Shown: in pieces, positions 46,272-56,200 of the stretch | How the letters are laid out: each line of letters begins with the position of its first letter | Position numbering within the stretch: position 1 is the first letter of the stretch | DNA from: Saprospiraceae bacterium | Lineage (GTDB): Bacteria; Bacteroidota; Bacteroidia; Chitinophagales; Saprospiraceae | Reading direction: 5' to 3' | NCBI GenBank assembly: GCA_025055285.1 | Contig: JANWXM010000001.1 | Location: 434,001 to 498,000 of the forward strand | Length of the DNA: 64,000 nt | Translations under genes and position numbers: made by a program | The notes under the pieces: model-generated | Databases searched by the model: none | What the model was told of the DNA's origin: nothing | What the model saw: the letters and a program-made list of their open reading frames with translations, nothing else

Positions 46272-47576
46272 ATGGAAAAAAGACTCGACCTTTGCCTCCT
46301 GATCATGCTCTCCGTTGAAATGAGCTTTCTCGCTTGCCAGGGCGCACCTAAGACGAATGGGTCCAAATCAAGCGAAAACTCGCCCCCTCAGCCCACACTA
46401 AGGGTCATTGAACCTGAACTCGGATTTACGCCCGACATCAGCGAAGATGCAGCAAAAAATCTTCAAAGAACTAAGGAACTTTTCGCTAAAATTGACAGCG
46501 TAATTAGTAGCTATCCGAGTTATGAAATTGCTAAACAGCATCTTACAGAAAGACAGATTGAAATCTGGGAAAACTAAGAGGAATACCTGAAAGAAGACCA
46601 TTTGGACGTGAGTATATGGGGCTGCAGCTGGTATTGCGGCGGCGGCCCAGATAGTATATTCGCTAGCTCGACCCTGCCTCCAACTAGGCGCTTCAACTAC
46701 GAAGCCAGTAATGCACACGATTTCTCGCTCAGAACTGCTTGGATAGAAGGTGTAGCAGATTACGGAATTGGAGAAAGCATTACGTTCAGGTTTCCTAAAC
46801 AGTCACCACCAGTTACTAAGGTAGAAATCTTTAACGGCTACATGAAATCCGAAAAGGCATGGAAAGACAATTCTCGAGTGAAGCAACTAAAAGTTTACAT
46901 CAATAAAAAACTGTCTTTCGTGCTTAATCTGAAGGACGTTCTTTCGAAGCAAATCTTCCAGCTGGACACTTTACAAGGAACAGATGAAGACCTTTTTCTG
47001 ACTTTTGAAATAACAGAGGTCTACAAGGGCGATAAGTACGACGATGTGGCAATAGCAGAAATTGAGTTCGACGGAATAGGAGTCCACTGTTTTTTGGAAG
47101 GAACATCAATAGCAACTCCAAAAGGGGCAGTAGCGATAGAAAAACTAAGCGTAGGCGACGAAATTTTATCCCTAAATGAGTCCACACAGCAGGTAGAGGT
47201 TTCAAAGGTGCTGGAGTTATATAGCCGGAAGCATCACAATCTCTATGAACTCAACTTCTCAGGTATGGTCATAACTGTTACTGACGACCATCCATTTTAT
47301 TTCAATGGAAAATTCTATTCGGTAAAAGAGAATGAAAAGTATGGGATGCAGAGTTTTCCTTTGAAAGAAGGTCAATTTGTCTATTTTTTAGGTAGTTCAG
47401 GTCTTCAAGCAAAAAGATTGACCGCCATCAGGCGCGTCGATGCATGCCGGGTAGCCTACGCAATAGGAAAACTTGACAGAAACAGGCTATTCTTTGCCAA
47501 TGGATTATGTGCTGCAAGTGAGCGCGCGGCATTTGAGGTGCACCTGTCGCACGGCGCTCGTGAGAAAGCGAAGTAG
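46272..47576 (+). pseudogene. Discoidin-like plus Hint-domain lipoprotein, interrupted by in-frame TAA
   Basis: One reading frame of 435 codons is broken by a TAA at 46575-46577 (codon 102). Part 1 is a lipoprotein signal (lipobox LACQ) and a helical linker ending QIEIWEN. Directly after the stop, in the same frame, comes EEYLKEDHLDVSIWGCSWYC, then a discoidin/NADase-translocation-like domain (NAHDFSLRTAWIEGVADYGI, VEIFNGYMKSEKAW) to about codon 270. A Hint domain follows: Cys273 in GVHCFLEGTSIA, KLSVGDEILSLNE, and the TxxH motif Thr337/His340 in VTDDHPFYF. The C-terminus (FFANGLCAASE) lacks the intein-type His-Asn. The second part has no ATG and only TTG/GTG starts, so it looks like one gene hit by a nonsense change. 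It is more A+T-rich by eye than its neighbours. Confidence 0.75.
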
Positions 47577-47597
47577 CCGTTTTGGATAATGTCTCCT

Positions 47598-48623
47598 TCA
47601 GCATGGCGCTGTTGTTTGCACAACCACTTTACCTACAGTTTGGCCGCTCTGAAAAAGGCGAATAGCCTCTTTCAGGTGTTCAAAGGAGAACGTATGGCCT
47701 ACGTGAGGTGGTGTCAGGTGCATTTGCTCTAAATGTTCCAAAATGGGCGGAAGCATTTCGATGCGCTCATACAAGTAGATGAGATTGAAGCCCATTAGGC
47801 TGCGATTTTGTTCTGGCAGAGCCTGCGGGTCAATTTTGGGCCTTGTTAAATAATGCCATAGCAAGCGGAAAAGATTGGGGCGGTCGCCGACGCTTGCGTA
47901 GCGCGATGAGCCAGCAACAATCATGCGCCCCATCGGCGCCAACATGTTCCAAGGTATAGTAAAATATCGCCCTCCAATAGTATCGAAAACGAGATTGAGA
48001 GGGCGACCCTCTAATGCTTTGCGGAGCGCTTTTTCGAAGTTTGGCCCGCGCACCAATACCCGGTCACATCCGTTGGCTTCGGCTATAGCTATTTTATTGG
48101 GATGACCTACTGTACCAACGACGAAGCAATTGTGAGCTTTGGCAATTTTGAGCGCCTGCAAACCTACGCCTCCAGCTACGCTGTGAAGCAGGATATTTTG
48201 TCCTGGTTGTAGAGCGCCTAAGGTAAAGAGACCGTAATAAGCAGTAATAGTTTGTACTAGGTACGCTGCAGCTGTAGTGCAGTCCCAGCCATCGGGAACA
48301 GGTACTACATATTTTTCAGAGATGTTTAAGCCGGTGGCGAAGGCTCCAAAACGCGTAATACCCATCACCCGGTCGCCTATTCGAATACGCGTTACTTTAG
48401 GCCCTGTTGCAGTAACTACTCCTGCATACTCCAACCCGGGCGTAAAGGGCTCTTTTGGCGCAGCCTTGTACAATCCCCATATCGAAAAAATGTCGGCAAA
48501 ATTCAACCCTATTGCTCGGATAGCCACTTGTACCTCATCTTCATGAGGTGGAGGCAGTACTTCCTCGTATAATTGCAGGTTCTTCAAAGAACCAGGACGG
48601 ACTATGTATCGCTTAATTTCCAT
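47598..48623 (-). CDS. Zinc-free quinone-oxidoreductase-like MDR protein
   Basis: A 341-aa medium-chain dehydrogenase/reductase. It has the GroES-like N-terminal fold (IRAIGLNFADIFSIWGLY, FTPGLEYAGVV) and a Rossmann domain with the NADP-binding HSVAGGVGLQALKIAKAHN near 145-163. The Cys/His zinc ligands of alcohol dehydrogenases are absent, so it belongs with the quinone oxidoreductase/VAT-1-like group reducing quinones or enones with NADPH. The family N-terminus MEIKRYIVRPGSLKNLQL sets the start at 48623; the 22 extra upstream codons have no protein character. It converges with the discoidin-Hint gene and diverges from the Omp28-like gene. The physiological substrate is unknown. Confidence 0.88.
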   Translation of the reverse strand: MEIKRYIVRPGSLKNLQLYEEVLPPPHEDEVQVAIRAIGLNFADIFSIWGLYKAAPKEPFTPGLEYAGVVTATGPKVTRIRIGDRVMGITRFGAFATGLNISEKYVVPVPDGWDCTTAAAYLVQTITAYYGLFTLGALQPGQNILLHSVAGGVGLQALKIAKAHNCFVVGTVGHPNKIAIAEANGCDRVLVRGPNFEKALRKALEGRPLNLVFDTIGGRYFTIPWNMLAPMGRMIVAGSSRYASVGDRPNLFRLLWHYLTRPKIDPQALPEQNRSLMGFNLIYLYERIEMLPPILEHLEQMHLTPPHVGHTFSFEHLKEAIRLFQSGQTVGKVVVQTTAPC

Positions 48624-48739
48624 ATCCTGAGAGAACGCGCAAATAAAACTCTTACATTGCGTATACGTATATCCAAAATTCAAATACAAAGGAAGCTATG
48701 CTAATAGCTATTGCCCAAATTCTAATCCGAGAAAATCTC

Positions 48740-48768
48740 TTGTAGAGACGAGGAAGAGTGTATATTTG
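48740..48768 (+). promoter_or_regulatory. Promoter of the Omp28-like gene (-33 TTG, -7 TATATTTG)
   Basis: TTG at 48740-48742, an 18-bp spacer, then TATATTTG at 48761-48768 matches both Bacteroidota promoter elements. The ATG is 30 nt downstream. Confidence 0.55.
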
Positions 48769-48798
48769 CTTGCATTCTCTCATTAAATTTTTCTTATT

Positions 48799-50790
48799 AT
48801 GCTTTACAAATTACTATTCACGGGATTACTCGCCTTTTTCGGCACCCTCTTGTATGGACAGGGTACAATCATATGGTCTGAAAATTTTGATGCTGTAAGC
48901 GCGAATTTGCCAAATGGCTGGTCTCAGCAGACCTCTGCCACAGACGGAGGCTGGAAAGTTGCTACCCCAGCAACCCATTCTTCGCAGTACTTTTCAGTGC
49001 CTTCTCGGCCAGGCTTAGTCATAGGAACGAACGATGATAAGTGCAACTGTAACAAAGCCAACGAGGTTCTTTATTTACCTCCGCTGAATTTGAGCAATCA
49101 GACAGGAGAGTTGCGCTTGTTATTCGACTTGTTTTTTCTCAAAGGATCTTATCAAGGAAAGACAGAGACACTTAAACTCCTTGCCTCTACGGATGGCGGT
49201 GCCACTTGGAAAGAGCTCCAGGATTTCACTGGTGGAGGCGGTTGGCGGTTGATGATGGTTAACTTGACGGCTCTCACAGGGCAGTCAGAGGTGCGATTGG
49301 CCTTCCGCTATGACGATGCCAACGACTGGCTTTTTGGAGCCATGATAGACAATATTCGCATTGTCCTACCCGATAATGTAATTCGGGCATCCCTATCGAA
49401 CGTCGCTGTAGGTAAATATATCCCGGCCGTACCGACTATTGTGACTAATTACAACAAGATTCTAGTTGGGCATCAAGTGGCGCTTAGAGGAGTCATCCAA
49501 AACAAAGGGTTTCCGACAATTACCTCCTGTGACATTCAGCTCAGATTACCAAATGGAAGCACTGAAATCCATACTTTCCGCAATTTAAATCTTGGCCTTT
49601 CTCAAACGCATACTTTTTATATACCTTTTCCTGTCAAACCCGGCCTTAATAGTTTTGGCTTCGAAGCGCGCTTAATTCGCGTCAATGGCGGTCACGATGA
49701 CGATGACAGCGACAATGGTAGCGTTGCCTCTTATCTTGTCTACGGCGTAGAACCTCAGCCTCATCGAAAGGTGGTGGTAGAAGAAGGTACAGGGACGTGG
49801 TGCGTATGGTGTCCGCGAGGAGCAGTCATGATGGACTACCTTGCTCAGGCCTATAAAGGAAGGGTTGTTCCCATAGCTGTACACAATGGCAGCTCTAACC
49901 CCATGCGGATAACGGCCTATGATAGCGAGTTTTCTAAGCTGTTAAGTGGTTATCCAGGAGGCCTAGTAGAGCGAGAAGAAGATATAGACCCGCTACTGGG
50001 GGATCCAAATTTTGAGAAAAGCCTAATAGAGCATTTAACTTGGCCGGCTAAGGTCATCATAACCCAAAACGTAGATTGGATTCCCAGCATTCGCCGAGTA
50101 AGGATTCGCAGCTCCGTTCGATTTCTGGAGGCAATGAATGGCGATTTTCGCTTAGCTGTAGTGCTTACGGAAGATGGGGTTCGCGGGACGACCTCGGGTT
50201 ATAATCAGGCGAATGCCTATGCCGGTGGTGCGCGTGGACCAATGGGCGGCTATGAAAACTTGCCTAACCCCGTGCCAGCTAGTCAAATGGTCTACAACCA
50301 TGTAGCGCGAGCACTACTGGGAGGTTTTAAAGGTGCGGCTGGTAGTGTACCTGTTGACAACCCTGCTGGCTCTGTAATCTCCCATGAGTTTTCGGCTACT
50401 ATTCCAACTTCTCAGAACGTCAACAACATGCACGCTATTACGATGCTGATTGACCAAGCATCGGGGCGCATCATCAATGCCGAAGTTACGCCAATTCCTT
50501 TTGTCTCTACTGCTGCTACTGAGGCAACAGCAGAACCGCTTCACCTATCTCTAGCGCCCAATCCCGTAGCAGACGAAGCTATGATAACGGTGCGTGTAGA
50601 AGGCACGTGCAACGTTCATCTTCGCGTATTTAACGCTGTGGGAGTGCAGGTGGCCGAACGCCTTTACGACAATGTCACCGGTCGCCAGTTCTTGCCCTTC
50701 AACGCTGGCAACCTTCCGAATGGCATGTACACTTTGGTGGCTACGGCAAAGGAACACGTAGCAACTGTGCCCTTTGTAATTCAGCGATAA
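48799..50790 (+). CDS. Omp28-related T9SS-exported protein
   Basis: A 663-aa secreted protein. The signal peptide (MLYKLLFTGLLAFFGTLLYG) is followed by a beta-sandwich module (IIWSENFDAVSANLPNGW ... GAMIDNIRIVLP, about 25-195), then an Ig-like region. About 330-560 is an Omp28-like, thioredoxin-fold domain with VVVEEGTGTWCVWCPRGAVM; its CVWC is a potential redox pair. The last 80 residues form a C-terminal T9SS sorting domain of type A (LSLAPNPVADEAMITVRVEG ... LPNGMYTLVATA). An acidic patch, DDDDSD near 300, may bind calcium. The product is surface-exposed or released. It has its own promoter and diverges from the quinone-oxidoreductase gene. Confidence 0.87.
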   Translation: MLYKLLFTGLLAFFGTLLYGQGTIIWSENFDAVSANLPNGWSQQTSATDGGWKVATPATHSSQYFSVPSRPGLVIGTNDDKCNCNKANEVLYLPPLNLSNQTGELRLLFDLFFLKGSYQGKTETLKLLASTDGGATWKELQDFTGGGGWRLMMVNLTALTGQSEVRLAFRYDDANDWLFGAMIDNIRIVLPDNVIRASLSNVAVGKYIPAVPTIVTNYNKILVGHQVALRGVIQNKGFPTITSCDIQLRLPNGSTEIHTFRNLNLGLSQTHTFYIPFPVKPGLNSFGFEARLIRVNGGHDDDDSDNGSVASYLVYGVEPQPHRKVVVEEGTGTWCVWCPRGAVMMDYLAQAYKGRVVPIAVHNGSSNPMRITAYDSEFSKLLSGYPGGLVEREEDIDPLLGDPNFEKSLIEHLTWPAKVIITQNVDWIPSIRRVRIRSSVRFLEAMNGDFRLAVVLTEDGVRGTTSGYNQANAYAGGARGPMGGYENLPNPVPASQMVYNHVARALLGGFKGAAGSVPVDNPAGSVISHEFSATIPTSQNVNNMHAITMLIDQASGRIINAEVTPIPFVSTAATEATAEPLHLSLAPNPVADEAMITVRVEGTCNVHLRVFNAVGVQVAERLYDNVTGRQFLPFNAGNLPNGMYTLVATAKEHVATVPFVIQR

Positions 50791-50846
50791 AGAGGCCTTT
50801 TCTGACAGAGGCGATAAAGGACAGTGCGCGTAGGTAAAGCGTTTCG

Positions 50847-51392
50847 TTACCCGTGTCGCTCGTGAAACTCCGCTTCAGGTGGCTCATCCTCAAGCATAAT
50901 TACCTCTGACATGTCTGTACATTCCATGTACAGCTCGTCAATGGGCTTTTTCAACACAGGATGCTCAAGGTCGGGAGCTAGCTCGAGCATAGGCACTAAC
51001 ACGAAAGCCCTTTTATGTAACTCAGGATGAGGAATCTCTAATCCCTTATCGCGAATAACGCGGCGACCGTAAAACAGGATGTCAATATCAATTGTGCGCG
51101 GCCCCCACTTCTCCTGACGTTGGCGACCTAATTGCCGTTCAATTTTACCGATAGCGTCCAACACTTCACGCGGAGAAAGCGTAGTATTAACCATAACTAC
51201 GCAATTCAGAAAGGGAGCTTGCTTAGGATTTCCCCACGGCTCCGTCTCGTAAATGTGACTGCGACGGACAATTTTGCCAATATAGCGTTGAATAAGTGAT
51301 TGAGATTCAGTAAGATACTTCGCCCGATCGCCTACATTGCTGCCAAGGGCGAGGTACACATTAATGTATTTCGCGTCGGGTCTCGAAGGCAT
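50847..51392 (-). CDS. folK: 2-amino-4-hydroxy-6-hydroxymethyldihydropteridine pyrophosphokinase
   Basis: A 181-aa enzyme of folate synthesis that pyrophosphorylates 6-hydroxymethyl-dihydropterin. It shows YLALGSNVGDR near residue 13, SHIYETEPWGNPKQAPFLNC, the ATP-binding RQEKWGPRTIDIDILFYG with its conserved Arg and Asp pair, and IPHPELHKRAFVLVPMLELA. The acidic C-terminal tail (EDEPPEAEFHERHG) is unusual but unstructured-looking. I start at 51392 (MPSRPDAKYIN); an ATG at 51416, 18 nt after the ridA stop, would add 8 residues. It follows ridA and is probably co-transcribed. Confidence 0.92.
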   Translation of the reverse strand: MPSRPDAKYINVYLALGSNVGDRAKYLTESQSLIQRYIGKIVRRSHIYETEPWGNPKQAPFLNCVVMVNTTLSPREVLDAIGKIERQLGRQRQEKWGPRTIDIDILFYGRRVIRDKGLEIPHPELHKRAFVLVPMLELAPDLEHPVLKKPIDELYMECTDMSEVIMLEDEPPEAEFHERHG

Positions 51393-51434
51393 GATGACTG
51401 TTCGGTTAAGAAACAATACAAGAGTGAAAAGGCT

Positions 51435-51821
51435 TTAATCTTCCATCCGGCTTACGGCGGCAACACAGTCTATCTCCACGGAACAACCGTAATGCAACGG
51501 ACCGCAGGGTATAACAACCCGTGCGGGTCGGTGTTCACCTAAGTATGCAGCATAGGCAGCATTGACCCGTGGCCAAAGGGCGATATCGCTTAGGTAAATG
51601 TTTACCTTCAAAATTTGATTGAGACCACTGCCTGAAGCCTTTAGAATAGTTTCGATATTTTTCAAGCATAAGTGAACCTGTTCTTCTATGCTGCTCAATC
51701 GTACTTGGCCATCGGGCGCTGTGGGCAATTGCCCAGAAACAAAAACAAGATCTCCCCATCTTACTGCAGGCGAATAGTGACCCCTAGGAGTAGCAAGCGC
51801 AGCGGGCTGAATGTATTCCAT
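51435..51821 (-). CDS. RidA-family enamine/imine deaminase
   Basis: A 128-aa trimeric-fold protein of the YjgF/RidA family, which hydrolyses reactive enamines and imines formed by PLP enzymes. It has YSPAVRWGDLVFVSGQLPT near 20-38 and QILKVNIYLSDIALWPRVNA near 75-94. At the position of the catalytic Arg the sequence reads PARVVIPC, keeping Arg, and the end VEIDCVAAV matches the family Glu block. The start at 51821 is the family N-terminus; the open frame extends 31 codons upstream through the promoter box and is not used. folK follows within about 42 nt. Confidence 0.9.
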   Translation of the reverse strand: MEYIQPAALATPRGHYSPAVRWGDLVFVSGQLPTAPDGQVRLSSIEEQVHLCLKNIETILKASGSGLNQILKVNIYLSDIALWPRVNAAYAAYLGEHRPARVVIPCGPLHYGCSVEIDCVAAVSRMED

Positions 51822-51836
51822 GTGCCAAATTTTAAA

Positions 51837-51844
51837 CAAAAGTA
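51837..51844 (-). promoter_or_regulatory. -7 promoter box of ridA-folK
   Basis: TACTTTTG on the minus strand, matching TAnnTTTG, 15 nt before the ridA ATG. It lies inside the longer open frame, supporting the downstream start. Confidence 0.45.
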
Positions 51845-51995
51845 CGGTGGACAAGTCGCTTTTGCGACTGTGGTGCCTTCTATTTCGTACAATGAAGCGT
51901 CCAAAAATCAACATTTAATCCTACAAATGCCGTAAAAAAGCCAATAACTCTAAGTAGAGTAGTTGTGACTTTTGATACAACAAAAATTATTGCAT

Positions 51996-53204
51996 ATGAG
52001 CAGTCATTTTCCAATTTTGATCATCGGAGGCGGTAATGCAGGCATTTCATTAGCTGCGCAACTATTGAGAAAAAATAAAAAACTGGACATCGCCATTATG
52101 GAGCCAGCCGATAAACACTATTATCAACCTGCTTGGACGTTGGTAGGCGGTGGAGACTTCGATATCCAAGATACAGTTCGCCCAGAGGCAGAAGTGATGC
52201 CGTGCCAGGTGACTTGGATAAAAGAAGCAGCTACTCAGTTGAAACCCGATCAGAATGCCGTCGTAAGCCAAACAGGAGCGCAGTACACATACGACTACTT
52301 AGTCGTGTGTCCGGGCATTCAGTTGGATTGGCATAAGATCAAGGGCCTAGAAGGAAATTTGGGCAAAAACGGCATTACCTCGAATTACACTTTCGAGACG
52401 GCGCCCTACACGTTTGAATGCATAAAGAGCTTAAAAAAAGGAAGAGCCCTTTTTACCAATCCGAACACACCCATTAAATGCGGAGGTGCACCTCAGAAAA
52501 TTATGTACCTCGCATGCGACTACTGGCGTAAGCATGGAATACTCAAAGAGATTGATGTACATTACTACTCAGGGAGTAGCGTTATTTTTGGTGTGAAAAA
52601 GTACGCAGAAACCCTGCAAAAAGTCATTAATCGTTACGGGATTAAAACCCATTATCTCCACAACCTCGTAGAAATTGATGCTCAAAAAAAGCAAGCTACC
52701 TTCGAGGTATACAAAGACGGACAAGTGGTAGATCGCGTTACCGATACATACGACATCATCCACGTGACGCCTCCGCAAAGTGCGCCTGATTTTATCAAAA
52801 ATAGTCCGTTGGCAGTACCTGGAAATCCACTGGGATGGGTAGACGTGGACAAACACACTTTCCAACACGTGCGCTATCCGAATGTGTATTCCATTGGCGA
52901 CGCCTCTAGTACGCCAAATGCTAAGACAGGAGCTGCCATTCGCAAGCAAGTACCTGTTTTAGTCGAGCAACTCCTTGCTCAAATAAAAACAGGTAAGCCT
53001 GCGGCAGCTCAATACAATGGCTATGGCTCATGCCCACTCGTTACAGGTTATGGCAAACTAGTGCTTGCTGAGTTTGATTACAACAATCAGCCTATTGAGA
53101 CCTTTCCGTTCGACCAGTCAAAAGAGCGTTGGACGATGTATCAACTCAAACGACACATTTTGCCTTGGCTGTACTGGAACAAAATCCTTAAAGGTACGGC
53201 CTAG
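51996..53204 (+). CDS. Sulfide:quinone oxidoreductase
   Basis: A 402-aa flavoprotein of the SQR family (the group that includes mitochondrial SQOR), oxidising sulfide and passing electrons to quinone at the membrane. FAD binding is seen in ILIIGGGNAGISLAAQL (8-24) and NVYSIGDASSTPNAKTGAAI near 312. The two redox cysteines are Cys162 in TPIKCGGAPQKIMYLA and Cys346 in GSCPLVTGYGKLVLAEFDY, the pair used in this SQR type. The C-terminus has two amphipathic/hydrophobic stretches ending HILPWLYWNKILKG, as in membrane-associated SQRs. The ATG at 51996 is preferred over a TTG at 51972 because the Rossmann strand then starts at residue 6. A terminator follows. Confidence 0.92.
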   Translation: MSSHFPILIIGGGNAGISLAAQLLRKNKKLDIAIMEPADKHYYQPAWTLVGGGDFDIQDTVRPEAEVMPCQVTWIKEAATQLKPDQNAVVSQTGAQYTYDYLVVCPGIQLDWHKIKGLEGNLGKNGITSNYTFETAPYTFECIKSLKKGRALFTNPNTPIKCGGAPQKIMYLACDYWRKHGILKEIDVHYYSGSSVIFGVKKYAETLQKVINRYGIKTHYLHNLVEIDAQKKQATFEVYKDGQVVDRVTDTYDIIHVTPPQSAPDFIKNSPLAVPGNPLGWVDVDKHTFQHVRYPNVYSIGDASSTPNAKTGAAIRKQVPVLVEQLLAQIKTGKPAAAQYNGYGSCPLVTGYGKLVLAEFDYNNQPIETFPFDQSKERWTMYQLKRHILPWLYWNKILKGTA

Positions 53205-53244
53205 GAAGGAGCAACAGCACGTTTGTTTCAAGGTTTGAAGGTGT

Positions 53245-53282
53245 GCGCTGCAGTGCTGCAAAGCCTGCGGCGCTTTTTTTTT
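53245..53282 (+). terminator. Rho-independent terminator after the SQR gene
   Basis: A 9-bp stem GCGCTGCAG (53245-53253) / CTGCGGCGC (53265-53273), with one G-U pair, is followed directly by nine T residues. It lies 40 nt after the SQR stop, and the T-run overlaps the stop of the convergent gene by 2 nt. Confidence 0.85.
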
Positions 53283-56200
53283 AAAACTTACGCCCGTTGC
53301 GCACTCGGTTGACAAACGCATCCGCTAGAGCAGGATTAGCAGCGATGATCTCGTATATTTCACCGTTTGGCATCTTGATTTGCGTATCTTTTGGCTTCAG
53401 ATTGAGCAAGGCTTCATTAAACTGTACACTGCTTGATACCACGTTCAATGCACCTCCCTGATAGCCAAAAAAGTACCACAGATCTGGAGAGGCTTTGATA
53501 TACAAGTAAAAGCGGTCATCGCGGTTAGCCGGCATTTTATATTCCACATAAGCCGTAAGCATTTTCTGGATCGGTTCACCAGCGATCGAAATCACTGGGA
53601 TTCGGTCTTCCAAACTCAGAAACGACTGGTATTCTGGATTCCAAATGACAGGGTGACGCCCAAGCAGGAAAGTGTATTTGTTGTCCTTGCGCGGTATTTG
53701 CAAAAAGTTGATATTCAGATTTTCAAAAGCTGTTCCTATATCCGCCGAATCCGTTACGAATTCACTAAGTGCTGCGCGATAGAATGCTTGCTGCGAATTA
53801 AATGGCGCTGCTGGTGCATCAAAGCTGGCAGCGCGAATGTCATTGAGCATCAAGTCGATGAGCACCTTAGGGATCGTAACTTCTATGCCTGTCATTAATT
53901 CGCCGGTAATTATGTGATTTACCGTGTCTGGAATATTAAATTCCGTCTTCAAACGACCGGCTCCTTTAATCTTCATAAACTCTAGGCCATGGCCCAGTTG
54001 AATCGGGCCCTCTGCGGAGAAAGTGCCGCTGCGATTATCATAAGTGAGTTTTGGGCCGCGCAAGTGGGTAGCGGAAACGATGCGAGCCGAGTCTCCAAAG
54101 AGAAAGCGGTCATGTTGGGGCTCGTAGCGGAAATGGCCTTCGCCATTAAAAATTACGCGATCGAGTACGGAGGTCGGCGGCTGCAGAAGTGACGGATACA
54201 TCCGGCCAGTTTCCCGCGATTGGAAAAAACCTAAAAACAAGGGCTCTCCGTTGCCGTCTTTCGGCTTAACTACGCGAATAATGGGCCTATTTCTATCTAC
54301 TTCCGAATAAATAGAAAACCAGGGTACTTGCGTATATTGGGTCTGGATTTGAGCCAAGCCTTCAAAGCGAAGATTTTGTTGGTCGGCTCTCAGAATGATC
54401 GTGCCAGCAAAGCGCGTTTTTGCATCTAAGTAAAAACTATCGCTGGCGCGCACTTCTCCGCTAGCAGTAGTGAGCACTCGCTTGGTTGCGGGCGTGCCCG
54501 GGCCATATCGTTCTCCCACGATGTTGTTGAAGAATATCTCTTGTTTTCGCCCAGGCAGGTTGTACTCATAATAACCGGAGGCTTTGTATTCTTTTCGACC
54601 CAATACCTGGACGGTCGCGCGATTGATGGTATGGTACTTATTTACTGTATCTGCGAGGATACGCGCCTCCTGGAGCGGACGCATAATACCGCCTGGATCA
54701 ATGTCTACATTGCCGTCATTGGGATAGATCAAAGCATCCGCAGATTTGATGACTTCTACGCCCCCCACCTTAAGCCGGCTGTTGCGCATGTCGTAAAGGG
54801 CTGTTTTCCCATTGAAATGGAGCGTATCTTGTTTTGGATCAGTGGAAACAAAGTAACCTGGTTCACGCTCATCACTTTTGAACGTCACCGTTTGACTTTT
54901 CATATCCCAGGTGAACTCGTTCATTGAAGTGCGGTAGCGATTAAGAGGCAGGTCAGTGTTGGCATCTGCTGTATTGGCCTTAAAGTGGCCAATTTGTTGG
55001 TCAAAGTCCAACTCACCGCGTACGTTGCGCGAATCAAACACGATCCCTTGACCGTCCAATGCTTTAATTTGCAGGTCAGCAGTGTCGGAACTAGTCTGAA
55101 AAGGCCCATAGGAAATAACGCGCGAGGTGAGCCGCCCGCCAAACCAGTCGAACTCTCCTCGGCCCTTCAACCCCGAAGGAGTCAACACTAGTACACCTTT
55201 ATGGTAGTAGCCCGGTTGCCGAAACAACTCAAAGGCCTTCGCTCGACTCTCCACGTACATAGAGTCTCGATAGGGCAGCCAATTTACTTTTACATCTTCT
55301 CCTTTGGCTTGAGGCACCTTCACCTCGCTTTTTCGGTCTTCTTCCATGAAAAAGCGACGGGCTGTGCACGTCATCTGCCTGGGCCGAAAAACGATGTCTT
55401 CCGATTCGATATCTGCTGTCAGATATTCTACTGTTCCCACACCCAGAAAACCTCGGTTGCTCAAGTCGATTTTGCCCGTGTAGTTTCCGCGCCGCTGATA
55501 GAGTGGATAGCCCTTGGGTGGCGTCTGGTGAATGAACCCAAAGGAACGGTCGTGTTCGCGCACTACAATAGTTTCTCGGAAGGGCTCGAAAATTTCCGCT
55601 GACGTCATTTCGCCTTTGAAACGCAGGCGGTCGGCAGTGTAACTATCTAACCCGTTGAAAGTAAACGGATCTAGCTTAAAGTAAAACGAGTCGCGCTTGT
55701 ATACCCCGTTCTGAATGGTTGAATCGTCGTAAAAAACAAACGAGATGTGTTTTGATTCCAAAGAGGGAAAAATGTCAATATCTACTTTTCCTGATTTGTT
55801 GTTAGGTGCGTCTACCAGGAGGAAGCCGGTTACCTTTTCTACCCGGGAGTTCATGCCCTCAGCTGCAGGCTGCCCTCTATCGTCAATCTTTCCAGTAGGG
55901 ATGTAAAAATGAAGACTACGCACCGAATCAAACTGGACGTGAAACTTCTCGTAATTGAAGTACATACTATCGCCCTCGAAAACAGCAAAGCCGGCGAAGA
56001 GGCGCCCTCCCATGCGCATGTCCCGGTTTTGAAGCAAGGTGATTTTTTCCCTTGGGACAATCCCTACGCGTTGACGCTCGCTCAACTCTACGCTAGAAAC
56101 ACCAGTAACCGTGGTCTCTTTTGATCTTAGATCGAGCATTGCACTCCCACCTCGAGCGCCTTTTGCCTCGATTTTGATGGCGTCATAGTCGCGCTTGCCC

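Noticed and set aside
46575-46577. Programmed recoding of the TAA in the discoidin-Hint gene
   Set aside because: Known bacterial selenocysteine and pyrrolysine recoding use UGA and UAG, and no recoding structure is visible, so a nonsense change or error is more likely.
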